The notes beneath the pieces were generated by a model. It did not search any database. It saw only the letters and a program-made list of their open reading frames with translations, and was not told the origin of the DNA. From NCBI GenBank assembly GCA_013288905.1, contig JABDAW010000007.1, positions 283-40,531 of the forward strand: a stretch of DNA of 40,249 bases. The letters run 5' to 3'. Made by a program: the position numbers and the translations under genes. Below, piece by piece: positions 1 to 7,610 of this stretch; within the stretch, counting starts at the first letter, position 1; every line of letters starts with the position of its first letter. Source of the stretch: Bacteroidota bacterium (GTDB lineage Bacteria; Bacteroidota; Bacteroidia; AKYH767-A; JABDAW01).

Positions 1-111
1 CGCTCGGGCTTTGGTGCCGGGCTTTTGGAATTAGGCAGGATGAACCCGAATGTCGTTGCGCTTTGTGCCGATCTCACAGGCTCTTTGAAGATGGATGCCT
101 TTGAAAAGGAG
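1..111 (+). repeat. Inverted near-duplicate of 39799-39909 (transketolase 5' end)
   Basis: By eye, 107 of 111 bases match the reverse complement of 39799-39909. The four differences include AGGATG against AGAAAG (Met versus Lys) and two synonymous third-position changes. Similarity stops abruptly after the GAG codon at 109-111. It begins at base 1, so it may extend upstream of the window. Confidence 0.93.
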
Positions 112-921
112 TTCCCGAATCGCTTCTTCCAGGTCGGCATCGCAGAGGCAAATATGATGGGCATCGCTGCCGGTTTGACCATCGGCGGCAAGATTCCTTT
201 CACGGGCACGTTCGCGAATTTCTCTACCGGCAGGGTCTATGATCAGATTCGTCAGAGCATCGCTTATTCCGGCAAGAATGTCAAGATTTGCGCTTCTCAT
301 GCCGGGCTTACTTTGGGCGAAGACGGGGCTACTCATCAGATTCTTGAAGACATCGGCTTGATGAAAATGCTGCCCGGAATGATGGTCATCAATCCCTGCG
401 ATTACAACCAGACTAAAGCCGCCACGATTGCCATTGCCGACTATGTGGGTCCGGTATATCTTCGCTTCGGACGACCCTCTGTGCCCATCTTCACCCCCGC
501 CGATCAGCCCTTTGAAATCGGCAAAGCAATCCTCATGAATGAAGGGAATGATGTTACGATATTTGCCACCGGACACCTGGTCTGGAAGGCGTTGATGGCT
601 TGCGAAGAACTGGAGAAAATGGGCATCAATGCCGAGGTAATAAATATCCATACCATTAAACCTTTGGACAATGATGCCGTCCTAAAATCAGCTATGAAAA
701 CAAGATGTATTGTAACAGCAGAAGAGCACCAGATGAATGGTGGATTGGGGGATAGTATCGCGCAGTTGCTAAGCCGCGAATGCCCTACCCCGCTGGAGAT
801 GGTTGCCGTCAATGATTCCTTCGGCGAGAGCGGCACTCCCGATCAACTGATGGTGAAATACGGACTCGATACTCCGGATATTATCAAGGCTGTTCAGAAG
901 GTTATAGCAAGGAAAAATTAA
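1..921 (+). CDS. Transketolase C-terminal subunit, 5'-partial
   Basis: Second half of a split transketolase: the pyrimidine-binding and C-terminal domains, which work with a separate thiamine-diphosphate-binding N-terminal subunit in the non-oxidative pentose phosphate pathway. The frame is open from base 1 (Arg-Ser-Gly-Phe-Gly), so the start lies just outside the window. Comparison with the copy of this 5' end near 39.9 kb suggests only 13 residues are missing, giving about 319 aa, normal for the split form. Visible features are [20 protein letters not shown], the pyrimidine-domain [18 protein letters not shown] with its conserved Glu, and the C-terminal [19 protein letters not shown]. The sigma-factor gene follows after 11 nt. 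The first 111 bases are duplicated in inverted orientation at 39799-39909. Confidence 0.95.
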   Translation, partial: RSGFGAGLLELGRMNPNVVALCADLTGSLKMDAFEKEFPNRFFQVGIAEANMMGIAAGLTIGGKIPFTGTFANFSTGRVYDQIRQSIAYSGKNVKICASHAGLTLGEDGATHQILEDIGLMKMLPGMMVINPCDYNQTKAATIAIADYVGPVYLRFGRPSVPIFTPADQPFEIGKAILMNEGNDVTIFATGHLVWKALMACEELEKMGINAEVINIHTIKPLDNDAVLKSAMKTRCIVTAEEHQMNGGLGDSIAQLLSRECPTPLEMVAVNDSFGESGTPDQLMVKYGLDTPDIIKAVQKVIARKN

Positions 922-932
922 ACGAATAAATT

Positions 933-1508
933 TTGGCAAATCCATTAAAAAAAGAACCATTGGAGGACTTCACAGACAAAGAATTATTAGAGAAATTTCG
1001 AGACCCGAAGACTTCTAATTATGCCTTCAATTTGATTGTGAAGAAGTATTCCAAACGCCTTTACTGGCATGTTCGGAAGATTGTCATTGACCATGATGAT
1101 TCCAATGATGTGATTCAAAATACTTTCATAAAAGTCTGGAAGAATCTTGGGGAATTTCGGGAAGATTCGCAGCTATATACCTGGATGTATCGCATTGCCA
1201 CCAACGAAGCTCTTTCCTTCCTCAAACAAAAGAAAACCAAATTCCTGATACCTTTTGGCGATGTGGAACATGAACTTTCTAATTCTTTAACTACCGAAAA
1301 TCATTTCACCGGCGATGAAATCCAATTGAAACTTCAGAAGGCGATTTTAACTTTACCCCAGCAGCAACGGTTGGTATTTAACATGAAATATTACGATGAT
1401 TTAAAGTATGAAGAGATAGCCGAAATCCTGAATTTAACAGTTGGCGGCTTGAAAGCATCCTATCATCATGCGGTCAAAAAGATTGAGAAATACTTACTGG
1501 AGAATTAA
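933..1508 (+). CDS. ECF-type RNA polymerase sigma factor
   Basis: Extracytoplasmic-function sigma-70 family protein, 191 aa. Region 2 spans about residues 30-100, with the core-binding and minus-10-recognition segment DVIQNTFIKVWKNL and YTWMYRIATNEALSFLK. Region 4 spans about 133-186 (LPQQQRLVFNMKYYDDLKYE, then the helix-turn-helix EIAEILNLTVGGLKASYHHA). No ATG exists before region 2 and a stop lies in frame at 927-929, so initiation must be at TTG 933 or the ATT just before it; a weak start would keep sigma levels low. It is 11 nt downstream of the transketolase gene and 33 nt upstream of the anti-sigma candidate, suggesting cotranscription. Confidence 0.93.
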   Translation: MANPLKKEPLEDFTDKELLEKFRDPKTSNYAFNLIVKKYSKRLYWHVRKIVIDHDDSNDVIQNTFIKVWKNLGEFREDSQLYTWMYRIATNEALSFLKQKKTKFLIPFGDVEHELSNSLTTENHFTGDEIQLKLQKAILTLPQQQRLVFNMKYYDDLKYEEIAEILNLTVGGLKASYHHAVKKIEKYLLEN

Positions 1509-1541
1509 ACCTTTGGCGAATCAATAAATCTTAAAAGGGCA

Positions 1542-2288
1542 ATGAATAAGAATACAAACATAGACGAAAGGCAAGAGAATCTTAACGAATCAGCACCGAC
1601 TCTGGCTGCCATTCCGAAGGTGAATCCTTACGCGGTTCCGATGAATTATTTTGATCATCTGGAAGAGGTTATTTCTAAGAATGTTTTGGCAACGAGTTTG
1701 GAAGCAATTCCTAAGGAAAATCCTTTTGAAGTGCCAGCGAATTATTTTGAGGCTTTGCCTTTGATGATTGAGAAAAGAATTGCTGCCACTGAATTAACCA
1801 ATATCCCCAAAGAAAATCCTTTTGAAGTTCCTGCTCTTTATTTTGATAACCTGGCTGTAATGATTGAAAGGAAGATCGCTGCTACCGAATTAACTGGCAT
1901 TCCAAAGGAAAATCCTTATGAAGTTCCTGCCGGATATTTTGAGCGATTAGATTCTGAAATTATAGATAACGTTCTTGCCTCTCAAAAGAAGAAAGGCTTT
2001 GAATGGATTGGTTTATTAATCAAGCCGAAGTATGCTGTATTCTTTGCTACGCTTGCGCTTGCGGTATTCTTTGTTTTTAAAGTTTCCACTGTTAATCGAA
2101 TGGATAAATATTCTTTTACAGAACAGGAAATCGCAAATTCAGGTGAAATAAATGACATTGACGAAGGAACAATTATTGAAACATTATACTCCGACAACAA
2201 GACGAATGCTCTGCCAAAACAAAAGGATATTGAGAATTATCTTCTCGATAATGATGTTGACGAATCACAAATAACAGGGCAATTATGA
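1542..2288 (+). CDS. Candidate anti-sigma factor with four 32-residue repeats and one membrane helix
   Basis: 248-aa protein with four tandem copies of a motif IPKxNP(F/Y)xVPxxYF starting at residues 24, 56, 88 and 120, an exact 32-residue period. It is followed by basic residues and a single membrane helix (about 163-181, AVFFATLALAVFFVFK), then an acidic C-terminal tail of about 65 residues. The topology (cytoplasmic N-terminus, one helix, periplasmic tail) and the position between an ECF sigma gene and a Spy-like gene fit a membrane anti-sigma factor. No zinc-type anti-sigma motif is visible, so the role rests on context. The stop overlaps the next start (ATGA), implying translational coupling. 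Confidence 0.8.
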   Translation: MNKNTNIDERQENLNESAPTLAAIPKVNPYAVPMNYFDHLEEVISKNVLATSLEAIPKENPFEVPANYFEALPLMIEKRIAATELTNIPKENPFEVPALYFDNLAVMIERKIAATELTGIPKENPYEVPAGYFERLDSEIIDNVLASQKKKGFEWIGLLIKPKYAVFFATLALAVFFVFKVSTVNRMDKYSFTEQEIANSGEINDIDEGTIIETLYSDNKTNALPKQKDIENYLLDNDVDESQITGQL

Positions 2289-2728
2289 AGACTTTAAAAT
2301 TATTAATCGCAATAATATCTGTTAGCTTTTTCACTTCTGCCTTTGCACAAAGGGGGGAGTCGAAAAAGGACGAAATAGAATCTTACAAGATCGCCTTCAT
2401 TACAAAAAGATTAGACTTGTCTCCTGATGAAGCTGAAAAGTTTTGGCCTGTTTATAAACAATATCAAGATGAATTAAAAGAGCTAAGATCAAGGAATAGA
2501 AAGGCTTTGGTGAATGTCTATCAAAATATCGAAACCATGTCGGATGCTGATATTGCAAAAGTCTTGGATGATGAATTGGCATTTAAACAAAACGAATTGA
2601 ATGTTACCAAGAAATATCTTCCACAATTCAAAACCGTATTGCCTGTAAAGAAAGTTGCAAAACTCTTTAAAGCAGAAGAAGATTTCAAGACAGAATTGCT
2701 TAAACGAATGCAACAAAACAGCCGATAA
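2285..2728 (+). CDS. Periplasmic Spy/CpxP-like protein ('sensor of ECF-type sigma factor' type)
   Basis: 147-aa, mostly helical protein with a signal peptide (residues 1-21, cleavage after AFA) and a segment LDLSPDEAEKFWPVYKQYQ (about 42-60) resembling the LTxxQ-type motifs of Spy/CpxP proteins. Proteins of this kind, third in ECF operons of Bacteroidota, are usually annotated as sensors of ECF sigma factors. The start overlaps the anti-sigma candidate by 4 nt and a terminator follows at 2761, so it ends the operon. A periplasmic protein that senses envelope or misfolding stress for the sigma system is the likely role; this is inference from context. Confidence 0.8.
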   Translation: MKTLKLLIAIISVSFFTSAFAQRGESKKDEIESYKIAFITKRLDLSPDEAEKFWPVYKQYQDELKELRSRNRKALVNVYQNIETMSDADIAKVLDDELAFKQNELNVTKKYLPQFKTVLPVKKVAKLFKAEEDFKTELLKRMQQNSR

Positions 2729-2760
2729 ATTCCTTCGATAGATTTACTAACCAACGATAG

Positions 2761-2788
2761 AAAGCCGCATTGAATTCAGTGCGGCTTT
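2761..2788 (+). terminator. Intrinsic terminator of the ECF operon
   Basis: Nine-base arms AAAGCCGCA / TGCGGCTTT (2761-2769 and 2780-2788) with a 10-nt loop and a short T-rich tail, 32 nt after the last operon gene. Confidence 0.8.
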
Positions 2789-2873
2789 TGCTTATTAATG
2801 ATTAACAAAACTATTCTTAAACGAAATAAACACTAACGTTATTCCTTGCAATAACAATCTTCAATCTTGATGT

Positions 2874-3191
2874 GCTTTTTGGAACTTGATTCCTTTTTGT
2901 TCAAAACACATCAAGTTTTGAAGGTACTTGATCAAGTTTGATTCAAAACACGTCAAGATTTGAGGGTACTTGATCAACTTTGATTCAAAGTTGACGAACT
3001 TTGATTCAAAATTAGTCAGGTTTTAAGGGCACTTGATCAAGTTTGAATCAGAATGCATCAAGTCTGAACAAAAAGGAATCAACTTCTGAGAAAAAGGATT
3101 CAGGAAAACTTTGAAAGCAATCAACTTTTTCAGGAAACGAGTGAACATTACCACAAAAGGAATTTGTTCCTTTGTAAAAGGAGCCGTGAAC
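2874..3191. repeat. 21-nt array no. 1 (GATCAAG/GATTCAA words)
   Basis: The gap 2729-3254 holds no convincing gene but contains a tandem array whose units are exactly 21 nt. Unit boundaries fall at 2895, 2916, 2937, 2958, 2979, 3000, 3021, 3042, 3063, 3084, 3105 and 3126, with a 24-nt step at 3147 and another unit at 3171. Units typically end in TCAAG, TCAAC or TGAAC and carry palindromic cores such as CTTGATCAAG and TTTGATTCAAA. Units are strongly diverged yet the phase is kept. No reading frame is open through the whole array: the best minus-strand frame is broken by a stop in the 3021-3041 unit. Confidence 0.9.
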
Positions 3192-3254
3192 CAGTGAGGA
3201 GTTTGGGAAAAAGGGAATGACTAAAGAATCCAATCTAAGTGAGGAAGTATTAAA

Positions 3255-4136
3255 TTAATGAGGAGGAGCGGGTGACTCTTTTTCATAACCTATCTCCACC
3301 AAATCAAAAACAAAGCCTAAGTTCATTCGCAAAATAATTGGGAATTTTTTATTATCTGCAATTAAAAACATATCTTTAGGATTGCCATCTGACTCCACTA
3401 AAAAAGCTGGTATACTAATCTTCTTCCCGTCTTTTATCACATCATAATTCTGATATTTTATTCGTTTATAAACCTGCTCTTTACCATTTGGAGCATATTT
3501 TATTTCGCCAATATCCTTCAATGTTGAATAAACATATTGACTCATCCAAACCGCAGTTCCGTCATCCAAAGTTACATCTCCTTTGACGGTATAATTATAC
3601 TGTCTCGTTCCGTTCATCAGGGCATTCGGAGTCATGATAACCCTCCCATAAAACGAATTCTTGCTACGAAGAATAAAATCGAAGATTACCCGATCCGAAA
3701 CTTCCTTAATCATAATATTTAATCTTATAGAATCTGGTCCTTGAACAATCTTGTATTTAAGGATCATTCCATTGGTAATAGTGAGTGTGTCATCGTTAGT
3801 GTTTATATTTTTATCAATTTCCAAAGTCTCCATCTTAGCCTTTTCAGGATCAGAATCATTATAGATTATGAAGAGTTTTTTTGAGGAATATATCACTCTT
3901 AATGCCTTGCTTCCAACAATATCCGGCGTGCCTAATATCTTTTCGATGTCCTTCCTTCTCATATCAAAATTCAAGCCGTAAGGTAATGCGTCATTGAGAT
4001 GTTTGTTTTTATTATTGGTTCCATCTTTGTAATAAATAATGTCTTCCAAATTATTATTTTGGGACAGCATGATACACATCATTCCCAAATAAGAGGTTAG
4101 AAAAGTGAATGAAAATATATAGATGAACCTATTCAT
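3255..4136 (-). CDS. Exported protein of unknown function, domain order Y-X
   Basis: 293-aa protein with an N-terminal hydrophobic signal or anchor (about 5-25). I do not recognise a named family. It has two parts: Y (about 51-108: LPYGLNFDMRRKDIEKILG, then IIYNDSDPEKAKMETLEID) and X (about 118-285: TNGMILKYKI, AVWMSQYVYSTLKDIGEIK, FPIILRMNLGFVFDLVEI). Both parts occur in the neighbour at 4164-5222, but there X comes first and Y last. Y resembles short sequence-periodic modules of secreted Bacteroidota proteins (F-x-M/R-x4-EKILG). It starts 27 nt after the neighbour's stop, so the two are probably one operon. A 21-nt array lies beyond its 3' end. Confidence 0.85.
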   Translation of the reverse strand: MNRFIYIFSFTFLTSYLGMMCIMLSQNNNLEDIIYYKDGTNNKNKHLNDALPYGLNFDMRRKDIEKILGTPDIVGSKALRVIYSSKKLFIIYNDSDPEKAKMETLEIDKNINTNDDTLTITNGMILKYKIVQGPDSIRLNIMIKEVSDRVIFDFILRSKNSFYGRVIMTPNALMNGTRQYNYTVKGDVTLDDGTAVWMSQYVYSTLKDIGEIKYAPNGKEQVYKRIKYQNYDVIKDGKKISIPAFLVESDGNPKDMFLIADNKKFPIILRMNLGFVFDLVEIGYEKESPAPPH

Positions 4137-4163
4137 CAGATACCTGATTCTGGGAAAAGCTAA

Positions 4164-5222
4164 CTATTTTTTATAAAGTGTTATACTCTTTAGTTTAGCT
4201 TTTTTAGGGTCATTGCTGTTATAAATAACTATCAAGTTTTTTTCTTTATATTCAAATCCATTTGGCTCAATTCCACCTGGTCCGTTTGGAGCACCTAATA
4301 TCTTTTCAATGGCTTCTCTTTTCATATCAAATGTTATACTGAATGGCAATTCTCCTGGATATTTTGTCCAGCTATTATCTTCATCACCTTTAATATTATT
4401 ATAGATGCTTACACTTGTCAAAACATCATTCACCACCGTTGCCATATATCCGTTAGACTGGCATTTATAGACAAATGTAACACCATTTTTATCGGGTTTA
4501 TAGGTAGGGATAAAATCGCATGAATCACCTATGGGGTGTGTCATTGAATATACCTGCGGGTCATACAAAGATTTACCTGGAAGGTCAGCTAATTCACTTC
4601 CTTTGATATTAAATTGCGGTAGTATTCTTGCTACAGAATTAATCTCATAAAGCTCCATTGAGAAGCCGAAATTCATCTTCAAAATAATCGGTGTAGTCTT
4701 CGCATCCGCTATCCAGAATTTATCTTTTGAGGGATCATCAGATTCAACATACATGCAATGAAAGGTGCCTTGTTTGCCATCTATCTTGACTGGGTAATCC
4801 TGATATTCTTTCCTTACATAATGCTTCTCATTTTGATCAGGGGTCATCTTTACATCCCCATTATTTTTGAGAGAAGAGTAGATATATTGACTAACCCAAA
4901 GACAGGTTTGTTCGCTTAGTTTCTGATAGCCAGGATCGAAGAGATTGTTCTCTTTATCTGCAGTCTTCCAAGCATCCGAACTGATCTTTATTCGTCCTTG
5001 AATACATTTATCATTCAAGATCAGCCAATCAAAAGTTACCTCCGGAAAGACATCTTTTACCATCACCCACATTGTATATTTATTGTCGCCATCCTTGACA
5101 TTATATTTCAGGGTCATGCCGGGAGTTACTTTAAAATCTTGAGCATTCAAGCCCATTACCAATAGACTTAGCAGCATCATTAACATGATGCCTTTTGTAA
5201 TTTTACTTAATAGATATTTCAT
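4164..5222 (-). CDS. Exported protein of unknown function, domain order X-Y
   Basis: 352-aa protein with a clear signal peptide (residues 1-27, ending LVMGLNAQ). X spans about 31-210 (VTPGMTLKYNVKDGD, LWVSQYIYSSLKNNGDVK, TPIILKMNFGFSMELYEI). A linker of about 75 residues with Cys and aromatic residues follows. Y is at 288-352 (LPFSITFDMKREAIEKILG, IVIYNSNDPKKAKLKSITL). It is a permuted paralogue of the downstream gene and first in the pair, with a promoter-like box at 5250. Function unknown; secretion and the paired arrangement suggest a periplasmic or surface role. Confidence 0.87.
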   Translation of the reverse strand: MKYLLSKITKGIMLMMLLSLLVMGLNAQDFKVTPGMTLKYNVKDGDNKYTMWVMVKDVFPEVTFDWLILNDKCIQGRIKISSDAWKTADKENNLFDPGYQKLSEQTCLWVSQYIYSSLKNNGDVKMTPDQNEKHYVRKEYQDYPVKIDGKQGTFHCMYVESDDPSKDKFWIADAKTTPIILKMNFGFSMELYEINSVARILPQFNIKGSELADLPGKSLYDPQVYSMTHPIGDSCDFIPTYKPDKNGVTFVYKCQSNGYMATVVNDVLTSVSIYNNIKGDEDNSWTKYPGELPFSITFDMKREAIEKILGAPNGPGGIEPNGFEYKEKNLIVIYNSNDPKKAKLKSITLYKK

Positions 5223-5249
5223 TGCTTTGATTTATTAATTTAGGAAGCG

Positions 5250-5257
5250 CAAAAATA
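5250..5257 (-). promoter_or_regulatory. Minus-7 promoter box of the permuted-paralogue operon
   Basis: Reads TATTTTTG on the minus strand, matching the Bacteroidota minus-7 consensus TAnnTTTG, about 30 nt upstream of the ATG at 5222. No convincing minus-33 TTG at the usual spacing. Confidence 0.5.
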
Positions 5258-5305
5258 CGTATTTCAAGAATAAGTTGGTTGAGGAATAATTGTACTCCTC
5301 TTGAA

Positions 5306-7519
5306 TTATTGTAAAACGATCTTGCTTTGCAAGAAAGCATCCTTATCTTGAAGGATCAACATATAAACCCCTTTTGCGATCATTGACAAATCCATTAGAT
5401 ACTGATTAGCACCCGTCACCGATGAAGTATTTTCATTAATGACGATTCTTCCAAAGACATCTATCAGACGAATGTTGCAAACTCCTTGTTCATTCAGAGA
5501 ATACTCTATCATGATATGGTCGCTTGCAGGATTTGGATAGACATTAAAGTCAGCAAAAACACTTATATTTTTCTCAGCAATTCTAGTCCCACAACCGGAA
5601 GGCCCGACATGTTCCACAGTAATTCCTGAAGTACAACCAGCTACATCTTTTACCCTTAATGGATAGGCTTGGGCAGCTAAAATATTAAAGATATTTGATG
5701 ACTGATAAGTGGATCCTCCATCCTTTGAATAATTATAATATCCCGATCCTCCCGTTGCCATAACAGTTATCTTTCCATTAGCAAGCCCGCAAGATGTTGC
5801 ATCCACAACTGTGGCAGTAAAGGTAATCGGACTATTGGTGGTAATAGGAATCGCAGTGGCATTGCTCAAGCAGCCATTGGCATCTTTAATCTTTACGGTA
5901 TATGTTCCTGCGGTAAGATTACTGAAGAGGGAAGCTCCTTGATAAGTGCTTCCTCCATTGTCGGAATATACTTTGGTGCCTGTACCTCCAGTGGCTGTAA
6001 TAGTAATGCTTCCAAGAGTTGTACTGCATCCTGAAACATTCGAAACATTTGTTGAATAAGTAATGTTAGTAGGCTGTGTAATCGTTATGGAAGTTGATCC
6101 TAAACAGCCATTTGCTCCTGTAACCGTATAGGTATATGTTCCGGCACTAATGTTAGAATAGGTTCCTGTGCCTGTGTATGGTGAAGCCCCGCCAGTTGCG
6201 GAGACCGTAACACTGGTAGTGCCGCCGATACATGGAATTGCATTGCCTTGTGCGGCGGTAACTACTGGCTGGTTGCCATTTGATGTGATATTTATGGTGC
6301 CCACAGAGGTGCATCCTCCTGATGTATTGGTAACAGTAACGCTATATGTACCCGCTACATTGACTGTTCGATTCGGGTTCGTGGAGCCATTATCCCACAG
6401 GTAAATATTGCCTCCGGTGGCGATGAAGTTGATGCTGGTTGTGGCGCAGGTCAAGACATTCGTGCCTGTCTGATTGATAATTATGACCGTTGGATTCACA
6501 CAATGCTCGCCTACTGCATAATTCCCAAAAGAACTTAATCCAATGGCTTGGGTGGAGGTAGGATTTCGTGTGCCATCTGTCGGCAATGACCAGGAAGAAC
6601 CATTCCATTCAGAAACATGGAAATTGGCATAATTGGCTCCACCTATAATGTCTCCAGATACGAAATTAAAGGTCGGATTATAAGAGGTAAAAGAAGTAAC
6701 TCCGTTATTAATAATATTCCAGTACCTGGCAACATCTTTTGAAGGATTCAAGCCCGATGTATTGATGTTAGGATGTTGCCCAGAAATGGTACTAACCGTA
6801 AGGCTTCCCGTGCCATTCGGTGTGCCATTAAAAGCAACAGAAACAGGGGCATATACAGAGGCATCGCCCACCTCAAATGTTTTGGTAATATTCGTGGTGG
6901 CTGGTATGCCTTTTTGCAGATTCCCAAAGACATATTTAGCAGAGCTTGCACCATTCACAATGGCTGAATTACCTAAGGAAAGCGTGTTGTTGCCAGTCGT
7001 GATTTTCCCATTCGTGAAGGTCAAAATTCCATTCAAAGAAGTATTCAAAGAAATCGTTATTCCATTACTATTATTAATCCCTAAATTATTAAAAATCGTA
7101 ATAGCACTGCCACTGATATTTTGCGCTGTTATTCCATTAAAATTCACGGTAGAAGTCCCCGCCGCAAAGGTGCCGTTATTCACCCAATTCCCAGATATAT
7201 TGAAGTTGCCATTCCCAGAAATCGTCCCTGCATTATTTATGCCCGAAGTCAGCGTCATGGTGCCATTATTCGAGATGGTTCCGCTATTATTAATCAGCGA
7301 AGTTCCGCTCACCGAAAGCCCTTGAGACATCGTCGCTGTTGCGCCGTTGTTGGTGATTACCTGTGCTATTGAATTGCTTGTTATTAAACAGATAATACAA
7401 CAAACCATTACGATTTGCTTTATACTATTAAACCTAACTGGAGAAAAACCAGCCAGGATGGGGGCTGCCGAATTCCTATCTATATTCATTGTGATACTAT
7501 TATTGATTCTGTTCTTCAT
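5306..7519 (-). CDS. T9SS-exported surface protein with SprB-type repeats
   Basis: 737-aa protein. The hydrophobic signal lies at about 36-53 (VMVCCIICLITSNSIAQ), so the leader is unusually long and initiation may be at Met11 or later. Residues about 55-190 are rich in NNG/SGT strands typical of beta-helical adhesins. The middle (about 345-645) holds Ig-like SprB modules, with repeated C-G-x-T and ITVTATGGTGxYxYS(x)DGG(S)TYQ motifs followed by AGTYTVKIKDANGC. The C-terminus (about 660-737: FNVYPNPASDHIMIEY ... GVYMLILQDKDAFLQSKIVLQ) is a type A T9SS sorting domain. A cell-surface adhesin or gliding-associated protein is likely. A 42-nt palindromic array lies upstream. Confidence 0.92.
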   Translation of the reverse strand: MKNRINNSITMNIDRNSAAPILAGFSPVRFNSIKQIVMVCCIICLITSNSIAQVITNNGATATMSQGLSVSGTSLINNSGTISNNGTMTLTSGINNAGTISGNGNFNISGNWVNNGTFAAGTSTVNFNGITAQNISGSAITIFNNLGINNSNGITISLNTSLNGILTFTNGKITTGNNTLSLGNSAIVNGASSAKYVFGNLQKGIPATTNITKTFEVGDASVYAPVSVAFNGTPNGTGSLTVSTISGQHPNINTSGLNPSKDVARYWNIINNGVTSFTSYNPTFNFVSGDIIGGANYANFHVSEWNGSSWSLPTDGTRNPTSTQAIGLSSFGNYAVGEHCVNPTVIIINQTGTNVLTCATTSINFIATGGNIYLWDNGSTNPNRTVNVAGTYSVTVTNTSGGCTSVGTINITSNGNQPVVTAAQGNAIPCIGGTTSVTVSATGGASPYTGTGTYSNISAGTYTYTVTGANGCLGSTSITITQPTNITYSTNVSNVSGCSTTLGSITITATGGTGTKVYSDNGGSTYQGASLFSNLTAGTYTVKIKDANGCLSNATAIPITTNSPITFTATVVDATSCGLANGKITVMATGGSGYYNYSKDGGSTYQSSNIFNILAAQAYPLRVKDVAGCTSGITVEHVGPSGCGTRIAEKNISVFADFNVYPNPASDHIMIEYSLNEQGVCNIRLIDVFGRIVINENTSSVTGANQYLMDLSMIAKGVYMLILQDKDAFLQSKIVLQ

Positions 7520-7610
7520 TATTTAATTGAATGTTGTGAAATTTCCTGATTCATGATTGTTATATTCATTATATCAATTATCATTGTTTGCGCTGTTATT
7601 AATTTCTTCA

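Noticed and set aside
6762-7325. 187-codon plus-strand frame with hydrophobic translation
   Set aside because: Antisense to the signal and beta-rich part of the T9SS protein; Asn/Thr/Gly codons read in reverse give Val/Ile/Leu/Pro.
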